DNA of 22,719 nucleotides from an uncultured Flavobacteriales bacterium (GCA_937967465.1 CALBSW010000115.1:1-22719), one strand, 5' to 3'. Shown: positions 1-8,876, numbered from the stretch's first letter. Translations and numbers: made by a program. The notes: generated by a model from the letters alone, not told the origin.

Positions 1-209
1 TGGTCGGGGGCGCTTCCCTGCATGTGGGGCATCAATTGAGCCTTGGCCGTTTCCTGCTCGACGCATACCTCGGCGGAACGTGGACGTCGGAGGACGACAT
101 GGGCATTTTCTACGAAGACCTGCCGCTGTTTCCGCAGGCCTCCGGACTTCGCGTGTCGGGCGGCCTTCGTCTGGGAATCAGGCCTGGCGACCGAGGCGAC
201 CGGCCATGA
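1..209 (+). CDS. C-terminal end of a putative outer-membrane beta-barrel protein (5' partial)
   Basis: The reading frame enters from the left edge (first full codon at base 3) and stops with TGA at 207-209, leaving about 68 residues. The visible part alternates hydrophobic and polar residues with many Gly and aromatic positions, for example 'LLDAYLGGTW' and 'LRVSGGLRLGI', as in the last strands of small Bacteroidota outer-membrane barrels such as DUF3575-type proteins. The end is not the usual aromatic-terminated strand: it carries a polar, Arg/Asp-rich tail. The last 32 bases overlap the 3' end of the flavoprotein gene on the other strand, so the two genes converge. No function can be assigned, and the family is a guess from composition. 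Confidence 0.5.
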   Translation, partial: VGGASLHVGHQLSLGRFLLDAYLGGTWTSEDDMGIFYEDLPLFPQASGLRVSGGLRLGIRPGDRGDRP

Positions 210-1395
210 AGCCGGTGGTCCAGGCAGCCTGAAAATTGAAGCCGCCGGTGATGCCGTCCACATCGAGGACCTCGCCGGCGAAGTGCAGGCCGGGCACGAC
301 CCGGCTCTCCATCGTGTGGAAGTCCACCTCGCCGAGGGTGACGCCTCCGCAGGTCACGAACTCCTCCTTGAAGGTGGTCTTGCCGGCGACCGTGTAGGTG
401 TCGTTGAGCAGGCCGTTGATGAGCCGGTTGCGTGGCTTCTTGCCGAGCTCTGCCCAAGGCGAGTCGGGGTCGATGCCCGCTTTTTCGAGGGCGTGAATCC
501 AGAAATTCTTGGGCAGGTCGAAGGGGCAGGCGTTGGCCATCTTCTTCTTCAGCATGCCCGGCAGGGCCTCCTGCAATTCGGCCAGGACTTCGGTCTCGTT
601 GGTCACGCCGATCCAGTTGACCTGGATGGTGAACCCATAGTCGCGATCGGCCAGTTCGCGGGCGCCCCAAGCGGAGAGTTTGAGGACGGCCGGGCCGCTC
701 ATGCCCCAGTGGGTGATGAGCACCGGGCCCTGGTGGGACAGCTTGGTGCCTTGGATGCGGACGATGGCGTTTTGGACGACGAGCCCCATGCGTTCGGTGA
801 TGGTTTCGCCGGGCATGTTGAAGGTGAACAGCGATGGCACCGGGGCGCTGATGGTGTGGCCGAGGGCGACCAGCCAGTCGAAGCCGGCGGCCTTGGGACT
901 GCCGCCGGTGGCGACGATGACCCGGTCAAACCGCTCGCCGTGGAGGTCGAACCCGCCTTCGTCCAACGGCTGGATGGACTGGACGGGGGCCTTCAACCGA
1001 ATGTCGATGCCCGCCGAGCGGGCCTCGCCCAGCAGGCAATCGATGACGGCCTGGGAGGTGTTGGCGACGGGAAACATGCGGCCGTCGTCCTCGGTTTTGA
1101 GCGGGACGCCGCGCTCGGTGAACCAGTCGATGGTGTCCTGTGCGCTGAAGGTGCCAAAGGCCTTCTTCAATTGGCGTCCTCCGCGGGGGTAGTGCTTGGC
1201 GAAGGCGCTGGGGGAGAAGCAGGCGTGGGTGACGTTGCAGCGTCCGCCGCCGGAGACCTTGACCTTGGACAGCAGCTTGCCGGTCTTTTCGAAAAGCACC
1301 ACACGGGCCGCAGGGTGATGATGGGCAGCCGAGAGGGCCGCAAAAAAGCCGGCCGCTCCGCCTCCGATCACCGCCACCTTGCCGACTGCGTCCAT
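178..1395 (-). CDS. NAD(P)/FAD-dependent oxidoreductase, BaiN/HI0933 (YhiN) family
   Basis: A 405-residue flavoprotein with the usual length of the HI0933/BaiN family. The N-terminal dinucleotide-binding loop is VIGGGAAG (residues 9-16), followed by the family signature 'KVSGGGRCNVTH' near residues 45-56. A second FAD-contact segment, 'VIVATGGSPKAAG', lies mid-protein, and the C-terminal 'GLHFAGEVLDVDGITGGFN' motif closes the FAD site. Members are cytosolic flavoproteins; a few reduce bile-acid or quinone-like substrates, but most have no known substrate, so only the family is claimed. The ATG at 1395 is preferred because the Rossmann loop follows directly and a TACCTTTC box lies 12 bases upstream (1400-1407). 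The gene is divergent from the GH3 gene and converges on the partial gene at the left edge. A link to the PUL is not evident. Confidence 0.92.
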   Translation of the reverse strand: MDAVGKVAVIGGGAAGFFAALSAAHHHPAARVVLFEKTGKLLSKVKVSGGGRCNVTHACFSPSAFAKHYPRGGRQLKKAFGTFSAQDTIDWFTERGVPLKTEDDGRMFPVANTSQAVIDCLLGEARSAGIDIRLKAPVQSIQPLDEGGFDLHGERFDRVIVATGGSPKAAGFDWLVALGHTISAPVPSLFTFNMPGETITERMGLVVQNAIVRIQGTKLSHQGPVLITHWGMSGPAVLKLSAWGARELADRDYGFTIQVNWIGVTNETEVLAELQEALPGMLKKKMANACPFDLPKNFWIHALEKAGIDPDSPWAELGKKPRNRLINGLLNDTYTVAGKTTFKEEFVTCGGVTLGEVDFHTMESRVVPGLHFAGEVLDVDGITGGFNFQAAWTTGFMAGRLGRQA

Positions 1396-1399
1396 GCCG

Positions 1400-1407
1400 G
1401 AAAGGTA
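1400..1407 (-). promoter_or_regulatory. Promoter-like box upstream of the BaiN-type gene
   Basis: TACCTTTC on the minus strand matches seven of the eight positions of the Bacteroidota -7 consensus TAnnTTTG and begins 12 bases before the ATG at 1395, leaving only CGGC between box and start codon. The same geometry recurs before five other genes here. If it is the real promoter, the transcript would start at or next to the ATG. No clear -33 TTG is seen. Confidence 0.45.
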
Positions 1408-1460
1408 CGGGGTCAGGCTCCTGAATCGTGGAGGAAACAGTGTGGGCAGAAGGGGTGCTG

Positions 1461-1468
1461 TATTTTGG
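1461..1468 (+). promoter_or_regulatory. Promoter-like box upstream of the GH3 gene
   Basis: TATTTTGG begins 12 bases before the ATG at 1473. The box and its upstream flank resemble the box before the GH5 gene (11174), which encodes the other enzyme with the same N-terminal module. This box helps choose ATG 1473 over the in-frame GTG at 1428, whose extra 15 residues would be read through the box and would spoil the signal peptide. Confidence 0.5.
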
Positions 1469-1472
1469 GAGC

Positions 1473-4400
1473 ATGCACCGAAACTGCTCTGCCAGCGCAG
1501 GCTTGTCGTCCATTGGACGGGGCCTGAACCGCCTTGGATTCCTTTGTCTGTTGTCCGCCATGGGACTGTGGCTCCGGGCCCAGCCGCACGCTGTCACCTT
1601 CCGGGTGCAGATGCCCGACCCGGCCATGGAAGCCGTGGTGGAGGTGGATGGACAGCTCCATGCGATGGAGGCGGGCCCCTGGGGCGCCCGCGAGGCGACG
1701 GTGCTCGTGGACGGCAGCGTCGACTACCGATTCGGCACGCCGGCAGGGCCGCTGGGCATGGCTTGGGAATCGGCGCCGTCCAGCTGCACGGAAGGCGGGA
1801 TTCGCCATGCAGACGTGACCGCCGATGCCGCGTTGGCCGTGGTCTGCTTCAACGACTGTGATCCCTGCGCGGGGTGCGCCGACCCATTTTCGCCCAACTA
1901 CGACCCGCTCGCCGCACCCAATTCTCCGGCGCACCTCTGCCTCGATGCCGGACAGGGGGGCTGCACCTATGGCGCCGCGTCGAATTTCATGGCCGAGGCC
2001 CAATGGGACGACGGTTCCTGCGAATTCGCCGGACAGGCATCGGATTGTCCCGACCACGATGGTGACGGCCTGGTCGACGTGGGGGACATGCTCATTCTTC
2101 TGTCCACCTTCGGACAGGCCTGCGCCACCGCGTCCGCAACGGATGAGAATCCATTGGAAATCCTGATTCAGCAGCAGATCGACCAGTTGTCTTGGTCTGA
2201 GAAGATTGCCCAGATCCACCGCAACACGTTCTGGACGACACCCGACAACTCGACCCCGCCCATTCCGGGGTTCACCATGTCGGATGGACCGCACGGCGTG
2301 CGGTTCGTGCCGTCGACGTCTTTTCCGGTCGGCATCGGCATTGCCGCATCGTGGAACCGCGATCTCGCCCATGACGTCGGCTACGCGATGGGCACCGAAT
2401 TCCACGCCTACGGCAAGCACCAGCAGCTCGGTCCGGCCGTGGATCTGTGCCGCGATCCGCGCAACGGCCGGAGCCCGGAGACGGGCGGGGAGGACCCCTT
2501 TCTGACGGCGCACATGAACGTCGAGGTGGTGCGTGGCATCCAGAGCCAGCCGGTCATCGCCACGGTCAAGCACTTCAATGGGGTCAACCAGCAAGTGGAC
2601 CGGCACAATGTCAACCACATCATGACGCAGCGTCAGCTGATGGAGCACTACGGCTACAACTTCCGCCGGGTCATCCAGGACGCAGGCGCCCTGTCGGTGA
2701 TGAACGCCTACAACAAGGTCAACGGAGACAAGGCCGCGGAAAACGCCGACTTGCTCAACGGCATCCTGAAAGGCCGTTGGGGCTTCCCGTTTTACGTGGT
2801 CTCGGACTGGGGTTCGGTGTGGGACGCCAGCAAGGCACTCAAGGCCGGATGCGACCTTGAAATGGATGTGGACGTGTCGGCCTTTGAGGAGCAGCTGACC
2901 GCCGATTACGTCAACGGCATCATCAACGACGCCGACCTCGATCGCGCGGTCCGGCGTGTGCTCCGGGTCAAGTACCTGACGGGCATGATGGACAACCTTC
3001 CGCAGGGCAACCCGATCACCGGGGCCAACACGCCCGAGCACCAGGCGCTGTGCCTTGATGCCGGACGGGAGGCCATTGTCCTTCTCAAGAACGAGGCGGA
3101 CATCCTGCCCTTGAACACCAGCCAAACGGTGGCGATGATCGGCCCGAGCGCGGCGGTCGCCCAGTTGGACGGCTTCGGGTCGAGCTGGGTGGATCCGCCG
3201 TACTCCATTACTCCGCTGGCAGGGGTGCTCAACAAGATTCCGTCTGGCCAGGTGGAATTCGCCCCAGGCTGCGCGATCAACAGCACGGACACGATGGGCT
3301 TCGCGGCGGCCCGCGCTGCGGCGATGGCTTCGGATGTCGTGGTATTCGTGGGCGGGCTGGACCAGTCCCAAGAGGGGGAGAACTACGGTGAGGGCCCGGT
3401 CGACCGTACGAGCGGAAGTGTGGAATTGCCGGGCGTTCAGCAGTTGCTGATTCAGGAGCTCGCCGAGGTCAACCCCAACGTGGTGGTCGTCCTGAAGAGC
3501 GGCGGAATCTGTTCCGTGCCGGATGCCATCGACGACATGCAGGGCTTCCTGTACGCGTTCTACCCGGGCATGGAAGGGGGCAACGCCATTGCGGATGTCC
3601 TCTTCGGCGATGTCAACCCCAGCGGAAAGCTTCCGGTGACGATGCCAGTGGACGATGCGCAGATGCCGGAATGGAACGCGGACTTCAGCGACGATTACAA
3701 CACGGGCTACCGCTACTACGACGAGCTCGACATCACGCCCCAGTTCCCGTTTGGGTTCGGCTTGAGTTACACGGACTTTGCCATTGGTAACTTGCAGTTG
3801 GACGCCACGACGGTGTCGCAGGGCATGCCCCTCACCGCCACGGTGGAGGTGACCAACACGGGCGATGTGGCCGGGGCCGAGGTGGTGCAATTGTACCTCG
3901 ACAACCAAGCCGCACCGGTGTGGATGCCGGAGAAGGAATTGAAGGGCTTCGAAAAGGTGTTCCTCGCTCCGGGGGAGACGACCACGGTGTCGTTCACGTT
4001 GGGGGCCAATGAGTTGTTCTACTTCGACGAGGCCCTCGACCGCTATGAGGTTGCGGTGGGTGACTACACCCTGCACGCCGGCGCCAGTTCCGACGCCCTG
4101 GTGACGTCGGCCTCCTTTTCGGTCACGGCAGGCCAGCCGACGCCGGACTTCGAGGTCACCCGCGTCTACAGCGTGCCCCGGTACCCGGTAGAGGGCGACT
4201 CGCTGATTCTCTGCGCGCTGGTCAAGAACCCGGGCACCCAAACGGTCCTCATGGACGAAGCGCTGGAGGTGTCGTTCTCGGTGGCGGGGCAGGAGGTCGC
4301 GGCCACGCAAACCCTGCTCGACACGCTCAACATCGCGGGGTCGACGCTGCTCTGCGCGAGCACGGGCCAATGGACCGTGACGGGCGAGGACGACATGGAG

Positions 4401-5144
4401 GTGCTCGCCACGGTGGACCCGGCCGGAGATTGGGCAGAATTGGTCGAGGACAACAACACGCTCACCCATTCGGTCGATGTCCAAGCGGGCTCTGAAGTCG
4501 TCCCGAACCTGTGTTACCTCAAGCCTGCCACGGCGACCTCGCAGGAGGCGTGGGACCTCGGTGCGGACCAGGCGGTCGACGGGGACTTCTCAACCCGTTG
4601 GAGCTCCGATTTCTCCGACCCCCAGACCATCACGGTCGATCTCTTGGACGTTTACACGCTCAACGAGATCGCGTTGGCCTGGGAGACGGCCTACAGCAGC
4701 GAATACAAGCTCAAAGTGTCGTTGGACGGATCGGCCTACACTACGCTGGTGCATGAAACCAATGGAGACGGCGGGTACGACTTGTTCTATCCGGACGTGG
4801 ATGCGCGCTACATCCAGGTCGAGGGGCTGCAGCGCGCCACGGCGTGGGGCCACTCCTTGTGGGAGATCCAGGCCTTTGGCCAATTGGTGGTCGGGGTGCC
4901 TGAGGCCCCGATGGCCGAGGTGCAGATGATGCCCAATCCGGCCCACGATTCAATCCGCTTCGAGGGGTTGCCGGGCGAAGCCGACATGGAGCTCTTCAGC
5001 ATGACCGGGCAGCGCCTCTGGGCGGGTCCGGTGCGGAACGGTGAGCCCGTGGCTCTACCGCGTCTGCGGATGCCGGCTGGCACGTATGTGGTGCGCCTGG
5101 AATCCGGGGACGTCCAGTCTTCGTTCAACCTCGTCGTGGACTGA
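1473..5144 (+). CDS. Secreted multi-domain GH3 beta-glucosidase with T9SS sorting domain
   Basis: A 1223-residue exported enzyme. A signal peptide (about 1-37, ending 'LWLRAQ') is followed by a module shared with the GH5 enzyme (39-217). That module holds a 'VTFRVQMPDPAMEAVVEV' beta segment, a four-Cys cluster (C125, C129, C132, C135), Cys-rich repeats and a calcium loop (D194-D205). The GH3 catalytic part starts near 239, with SDGPHGVRF (270-278), KHFN (from K366) and SDW with nucleophile D445. The GH3 C-domain contains 'EGENYG' (E634/E636), candidate acid/base residues. Next come an Fn3-like domain (about 763-876), a CARDB-like domain (892-1004), an F5/8 type C (discoidin) domain (1011-1135) and a T9SS type A tail ('MMPNPAHDSIRF', about 1150-1223). 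It should hydrolyse beta-gluco-oligosaccharides at the surface or outside the cell. Start 1473 is preferred over GTG 1428. Confidence 0.9.
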   Translation: MHRNCSASAGLSSIGRGLNRLGFLCLLSAMGLWLRAQPHAVTFRVQMPDPAMEAVVEVDGQLHAMEAGPWGAREATVLVDGSVDYRFGTPAGPLGMAWESAPSSCTEGGIRHADVTADAALAVVCFNDCDPCAGCADPFSPNYDPLAAPNSPAHLCLDAGQGGCTYGAASNFMAEAQWDDGSCEFAGQASDCPDHDGDGLVDVGDMLILLSTFGQACATASATDENPLEILIQQQIDQLSWSEKIAQIHRNTFWTTPDNSTPPIPGFTMSDGPHGVRFVPSTSFPVGIGIAASWNRDLAHDVGYAMGTEFHAYGKHQQLGPAVDLCRDPRNGRSPETGGEDPFLTAHMNVEVVRGIQSQPVIATVKHFNGVNQQVDRHNVNHIMTQRQLMEHYGYNFRRVIQDAGALSVMNAYNKVNGDKAAENADLLNGILKGRWGFPFYVVSDWGSVWDASKALKAGCDLEMDVDVSAFEEQLTADYVNGIINDADLDRAVRRVLRVKYLTGMMDNLPQGNPITGANTPEHQALCLDAGREAIVLLKNEADILPLNTSQTVAMIGPSAAVAQLDGFGSSWVDPPYSITPLAGVLNKIPSGQVEFAPGCAINSTDTMGFAAARAAAMASDVVVFVGGLDQSQEGENYGEGPVDRTSGSVELPGVQQLLIQELAEVNPNVVVVLKSGGICSVPDAIDDMQGFLYAFYPGMEGGNAIADVLFGDVNPSGKLPVTMPVDDAQMPEWNADFSDDYNTGYRYYDELDITPQFPFGFGLSYTDFAIGNLQLDATTVSQGMPLTATVEVTNTGDVAGAEVVQLYLDNQAAPVWMPEKELKGFEKVFLAPGETTTVSFTLGANELFYFDEALDRYEVAVGDYTLHAGASSDALVTSASFSVTAGQPTPDFEVTRVYSVPRYPVEGDSLILCALVKNPGTQTVLMDEALEVSFSVAGQEVAATQTLLDTLNIAGSTLLCASTGQWTVTGEDDMEVLATVDPAGDWAELVEDNNTLTHSVDVQAGSEVVPNLCYLKPATATSQEAWDLGADQAVDGDFSTRWSSDFSDPQTITVDLLDVYTLNEIALAWETAYSSEYKLKVSLDGSAYTTLVHETNGDGGYDLFYPDVDARYIQVEGLQRATAWGHSLWEIQAFGQLVVGVPEAPMAEVQMMPNPAHDSIRFEGLPGEADMELFSMTGQRLWAGPVRNGEPVALPRLRMPAGTYVVRLESGDVQSSFNLVVD
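1587..2123 (+). repeat. Copy 1 of the shared N-terminal module (coding repeat)
   Basis: This 537-base stretch encodes GH3 residues 39-217. It is homologous over its whole length to bases 11268-11807 of the GH5 gene (540 bases), with about two thirds of residues identical by eye. It is a protein-level domain duplication rather than a recent DNA repeat, because many third codon positions differ. Confidence 0.85.
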
Positions 5145-6410
5145 TCAGCGGCGCATGGGCTGGGCGGTCCAATAGGTCGCTGTGCGCCACAGCCATTCGA
5201 AGGGACCGAAACGGAAGCGCTTCATCCACCAAGAGGACCACGCGATTTGCAGCCCCCAGATGGGCAGGATGACGAGCCAGAGTTCGGCGCGGCCCATCGT
5301 GGCGAACCACCCGAGCCCGTGGCCATACATGACCGTGGTGGCCAGGAGGGTCTGCGTGAGGTAGTTGGTCAGCGCCATCCGGCCCACCGGCGCCAGGCGA
5401 CGTTCCATCCAGGCGCCCAGACGGCTTTCACACAGCCAGAGGACGGCCCCGATGTAGCCCAGCACCAGCGGCACCATACCGAGGGTCCGGAACTGTCCGC
5501 CTTGAAAGAAGCTGTACTCGATGGTCCACCCGGCGAGCTCGTTTTGCCAGACGCCGAAGCCGCTGATCAGCGTTCCAAGGGCCAGACCGATGAGGGCGAG
5601 GCGCCCATTCCACTGGCGGTCCCGCTTTCCGGTGAGCACGCCGGCCTTGTAGAGCGCCATGCCGAGCAGCATCATGCCCGTGGCGCGGGGGGCGGTGAAG
5701 GGCATCAGCTCCGTCTGGAAGGCCAGGGAGTTTGGAATGCGTTCGGACATCTGCTCCCACCACGATCCGCGGAAGGCGGCGATTTCTCGGGCAATGCTCG
5801 CGGCGTCGGGGGTCCAAAAGGCGCGGAGTCCGTCGACATCCCCGGGCGCCCAGTACGGCATGGACAGTCCGAAGAATACGTTGGTCGCCATCAGCAGCCC
5901 GAGGAACGTGCCGGCCGCGATGAGCAGTGCCCGGACGGACCACCCGCGGAAGAAGAAGAGCCAGAGCGAGCAGACGGCATAGGTCACCAGGATGTCCCCG
6001 CTCCAGAGCAAGTAGGCGTGGGCGAGGCCGAACAGCAGCAGCCAGAAATTCCGGCGGTAATGCCAGGCGGCTTCGGATTTCCCCTTGCTCCGGACGCGGT
6101 CGGTGAACAGCACCACTCCGGCGCCGAAGAGGACCGAGAACAGGCCCATGAATTTCTCGCTGGCGAAGACCTCGGAGAAGAGGAACGCGAGGTGGTCGAG
6201 TCCTTCCAGCGGGCCTTCGGCCGTGGGGTTGAGGTAATGGACCCCGGGCAGGCCAAAGGAGATCATGTTCATGATCAGGATGCCGAGAAGGGCCACACCG
6301 CGAAGGACATCGAGTTGGTGGATGCGCTCAGCTGTGGCGCTCAGAGACGGCGCCTTCGCGGAGGGGGAAGGGGACATGGGGGGCACGTTGGACCCGACGA
6401 GTTTAGGCAT
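5145..6410 (-). CDS. DUF418 domain-containing integral membrane protein
   Basis: A 421-residue polytopic membrane protein. The 'LDVLRGVALLGILIMNM' segment near residues 34-50 is the first transmembrane helix and the hallmark N-terminus of DUF418/YeiB-type proteins. The C-terminus has the DUF418 pattern: 'GRMALTNYLTQTLL', then 'GLGWF', and finally 'FRFGPFEWLWRTATYW'. Several hydrophobic helices lie between them. The family has acyltransferase-3-like topology and is often suggested to act in transport or envelope modification, but its biochemical role is unknown. ATG 6410 is the longest start; the internal ATG at residue 12 (MSPSPS) is an alternative, since residues 1-30 look like a disordered cytoplasmic tail. 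Its stop codon abuts the GH3 stop with no intervening base (TGATCA). It sits inside the PUL but has no obvious glycan role. Confidence 0.88.
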   Translation of the reverse strand: MPKLVGSNVPPMSPSPSAKAPSLSATAERIHQLDVLRGVALLGILIMNMISFGLPGVHYLNPTAEGPLEGLDHLAFLFSEVFASEKFMGLFSVLFGAGVVLFTDRVRSKGKSEAAWHYRRNFWLLLFGLAHAYLLWSGDILVTYAVCSLWLFFFRGWSVRALLIAAGTFLGLLMATNVFFGLSMPYWAPGDVDGLRAFWTPDAASIAREIAAFRGSWWEQMSERIPNSLAFQTELMPFTAPRATGMMLLGMALYKAGVLTGKRDRQWNGRLALIGLALGTLISGFGVWQNELAGWTIEYSFFQGGQFRTLGMVPLVLGYIGAVLWLCESRLGAWMERRLAPVGRMALTNYLTQTLLATTVMYGHGLGWFATMGRAELWLVILPIWGLQIAWSSWWMKRFRFGPFEWLWRTATYWTAQPMRR

Positions 6411-6487
6411 TCATTGCGCCGCGACCAATGAATGATGTCACAACCGTTAAAGTGGTGCGGAGGTCGTCCGGGAGCAGGGAGGCGGGC

Positions 6488-6495
6488 TAGCTTTG
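6488..6495 (+). promoter_or_regulatory. Consensus Bacteroidota -7 box (TAnnTTTG) before the TonB receptor
   Basis: TAGCTTTG is a perfect match to TAnnTTTG and begins 13 bases before ATG 6501. It lies inside the longer reading frame from ATG 6432, so it argues that translation starts at 6501: the 23 extra N-terminal residues would precede an otherwise complete signal peptide. Confidence 0.6.
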
Positions 6496-6500
6496 GCGTT

Positions 6501-8876
6501 ATGCTCTGGCGATGTTCGATGTTGGTCTGCTTGCTTGTTCAAGCGATGTTGATGCAGGCCCAGTCGGTCCAGCTCAACGGTTACGTGCAGGATGCGGCCA
6601 GTGGTGAAATGCTGCCCGGGGCCACCCTGTGGTGCGCTGCGGAGGCGGTTGGGGCGGGAACCAACGCCTTTGGGTTTTATTCCCTCGCCTTGCCGCAGGG
6701 CCAGCACACGCTGACCGTGTCGTACATCGGGTACACGGCCCAGACGCTGGAGGTCAACCTGACCGCCGACACCCGTCTCGACGTCTCGCTTCAGTCTGGC
6801 GTGGCCTTGCAGGAGGCGGTGGTGCGCAGTGATGGGGAGCGCATCGAGGACGCGGTCCAGATGTCGCGGGTCGAAATCCCGATGGACCAGGTGCGGAAGT
6901 TGCCGGCCATCGGCGGGGAGGTGGACCTGCTCAAGACGCTCCAGCTCATGCCCGGCGTGCAGTCTGGCGGGGAAGGCACCTCCGGCTTGTACGTCCGGGG
7001 CGGCAGTCCCGACCAAAACCTGATCGTGCTCGACGGGGTGCCGCTGTACAGCGTCAGCCACCTGTTCGGCTTCTTCTCGGTGTTCAATGCGGACGCGGTC
7101 AAAAAGATGTCGATCACCAAGGGCGGCTTCCCGGCCCGGTTCGGCGGGCGCCTCTCCTCCGTGGTGGAGGTGCAGATGAAGGACGGCAACCTGCGCGAGA
7201 CCCACGGCACAGTCAACGTCTCCCTGCTCGCTTCCAAGCTCATGATCGAGGGGCCCATTGTCAAGGACAAGGCCTCCTTCATGATCAGTGGGCGCCGCAC
7301 CTACCTCGACCTCCTGACCCGCCCCATCATCAACGCCGCCAACCAGCAGGACCCCAGCATCCAGACCAAGCCGCGGTATTTCTTTCACGACCTCAACGGC
7401 AAGCTCAATTGGCGCATCGGCGAGCGGGACCGGGTGTACTTGAGCTTGTTTGACGGCACCGACGACTTCGGCTTTGAGTCCACCGAGAACCTCGGCGCCA
7501 GCAGCTCGTTCATCGACTTCGGTTTGGATTGGCGCAACCGGGTGGCCGCCTTGCGGTGGAACCACGAGTGGGGGCCGAAGCTGTTTTCCAACGTCACCCT
7601 GACCCGAAGCCAATACGAGTTCAACACGGGTGTGGAGTTCCGCGAGTCCTTTGGGGCCATCGGCGACACCAACACCTCCCGGCTGGCGAGCCTCTACCAG
7701 AGTGGCATCGTCGACCTCGGGGCGCGGGTGGATTTCCTCTACGCGCTCAACAACCGCCACAGCCTGCGCTTCGGGGCCAACGTCACGCTGCACACGTTCA
7801 ACCCCGGGGCCACCACCTTTCAGGCGCAGTTCGAGGGCAACCTCAGCGCCATCGACACGACCATCGGATCGGAACAGGTGGGGTCTGACGAGCATTTCCT
7901 CTTCATCGAGGACGAAATGCGGCTGCACCCCAACCTCAAGGCGAACGTGGGATTGCATGCGGCTTTGCTCCGCGTCAACGGAACGGACTTCGCCTCGCTG
8001 CAGCCGCGGGCTTCCCTCAATTACCGGTTGCCCGACGGCAGTGCCATCAAGGCGTCCTATGCGCGGATGAACCAGTTCGTCCACCTGTTGACCAACGAAG
8101 GGTTGGCGCTTCCGACCGACCTCTGGGTCCCGGCCACCGATCGGGTCACGCCGCAGACCAGCCAGCAGTGGGCCCTCGGTTGGGCCAAGACTTACGGGGG
8201 CGTTGAGTGCAGCATCGAAGCCTACCACAAGGCGATGACGGGCCTGCTCAGCTACCGCGAGGGGGCCAGCTTCGCCAATACGTTCAACGCATCATGGGAG
8301 GACCAAGTGACGCAAGGGGAGGGGGACGCTTACGGGTTTGAATTCCTCCTTCAGAAGAAACAAGGCCAGACCACGGGATGGCTGGGCTACACGCTCAGTT
8401 GGGCCACCCGACAATTCGACGAGATCAACAGCGGCAACCCGTTTCCCTACACCTATGACCGCCGACACGACGCCTCGGTGGTTGTGATGCACACGTTCTC
8501 GGATCGGGTGGACCTGTCGGCCACGTGGGTCTATGGAACCGGGCGGGCTCTGACCCTGCCCGAATCGGTGTTCCGGACCTTTGCTCCGGTCGATTTCACG
8601 GGCACCAACCCCGATTTGAACGGCACCACGGTCGAGGTGCCGGGCGAGAAGAACAGCTACCGCCAGAGCCCCTATCACCGGGCGGATGTGGCGCTCACGA
8701 TCCGAAAGCAGAAGCAGCGCTACCTGCGCTCCACCATCATCAGCGTGTACAACGTCTACAACAACCTGAATCCGTTCTTTTCCTTGGTCGAACAGAACGT
8801 GGATGGCTCGAGGGTCATCCGCGAATACGGCATTTTCCCCATCATTCCCTCCATCGCATGGCGCATCGAATTCTGA
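6501..8876 (+). CDS. TonB-dependent outer-membrane receptor (carboxypeptidase-regulatory-like domain + plug + barrel)
   Basis: A 791-residue receptor from ATG 6501. The signal peptide is residues 1-21 ('LLVQAMLMQAQ'), followed by a carboxypeptidase-regulatory-like beta domain (about 24-104; 'GYVQDAASGEMLPGATL', 'SYIGYTAQTL'). The plug carries 'GLYVRGGSPDQNLIVLDGVP' and 'GFPARFGGRLSSVVEV', and the remainder is a 22-strand-type barrel ending in a strand with a terminal Phe ('IIPSIAWRIEF'). It is shorter than the SusC at 18135 and is not followed by a SusD gene. Instead it overlaps a DUF4249 lipoprotein gene by 19 bases, a recurrent Bacteroidota pairing thought to import an as yet undefined ligand. 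A start at 6432 (MMSQ...) is possible but would place 23 odd residues before the signal peptide and read through a consensus promoter box. Confidence 0.92.
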   Translation: MLWRCSMLVCLLVQAMLMQAQSVQLNGYVQDAASGEMLPGATLWCAAEAVGAGTNAFGFYSLALPQGQHTLTVSYIGYTAQTLEVNLTADTRLDVSLQSGVALQEAVVRSDGERIEDAVQMSRVEIPMDQVRKLPAIGGEVDLLKTLQLMPGVQSGGEGTSGLYVRGGSPDQNLIVLDGVPLYSVSHLFGFFSVFNADAVKKMSITKGGFPARFGGRLSSVVEVQMKDGNLRETHGTVNVSLLASKLMIEGPIVKDKASFMISGRRTYLDLLTRPIINAANQQDPSIQTKPRYFFHDLNGKLNWRIGERDRVYLSLFDGTDDFGFESTENLGASSSFIDFGLDWRNRVAALRWNHEWGPKLFSNVTLTRSQYEFNTGVEFRESFGAIGDTNTSRLASLYQSGIVDLGARVDFLYALNNRHSLRFGANVTLHTFNPGATTFQAQFEGNLSAIDTTIGSEQVGSDEHFLFIEDEMRLHPNLKANVGLHAALLRVNGTDFASLQPRASLNYRLPDGSAIKASYARMNQFVHLLTNEGLALPTDLWVPATDRVTPQTSQQWALGWAKTYGGVECSIEAYHKAMTGLLSYREGASFANTFNASWEDQVTQGEGDAYGFEFLLQKKQGQTTGWLGYTLSWATRQFDEINSGNPFPYTYDRRHDASVVVMHTFSDRVDLSATWVYGTGRALTLPESVFRTFAPVDFTGTNPDLNGTTVEVPGEKNSYRQSPYHRADVALTIRKQKQRYLRSTIISVYNVYNNLNPFFSLVEQNVDGSRVIREYGIFPIIPSIAWRIEF

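Noticed and set aside
1428..1472. GTG 1428 as start of the GH3 gene
   Set aside because: It would add 15 residues before the signal peptide and read through the promoter-like box; ATG 1473 fits better.
43..1527. Long plus-strand frame opposite the BaiN-type gene
   Set aside because: No recognisable domain and an Ala/Gly/Glu/Asp-rich shadow composition; the minus-strand frame has all flavoprotein motifs.
2052..2087. Evidence for a true cellulosome (dockerin on GH3 and GH5)
   Set aside because: Only one dockerin-like calcium loop is present rather than the usual duplicated pair, and no cohesin or scaffoldin is in the window. Kept only as a hypothesis about a shared adaptor.
1413..4484. A 1023-codon open frame on the minus strand, antisense to the GH3 gene
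   Set aside because: Its product is rich in Arg, His, Val and Gly without domain, signal peptide or motif. It is the antisense shadow of GC-rich codon usage in a gene whose protein is clearly GH3.
6432..6500. ATG 6432 as start of the TonB receptor
   Set aside because: A consensus TAnnTTTG box at 6488-6495 lies downstream of it, and the signal peptide begins at ATG 6501.
6447..8228. 593-codon minus-strand frame opposite the TonB receptor
   Set aside because: Low-complexity Arg/Val/Gly/His-rich product; the plus strand encodes a complete TonB receptor.
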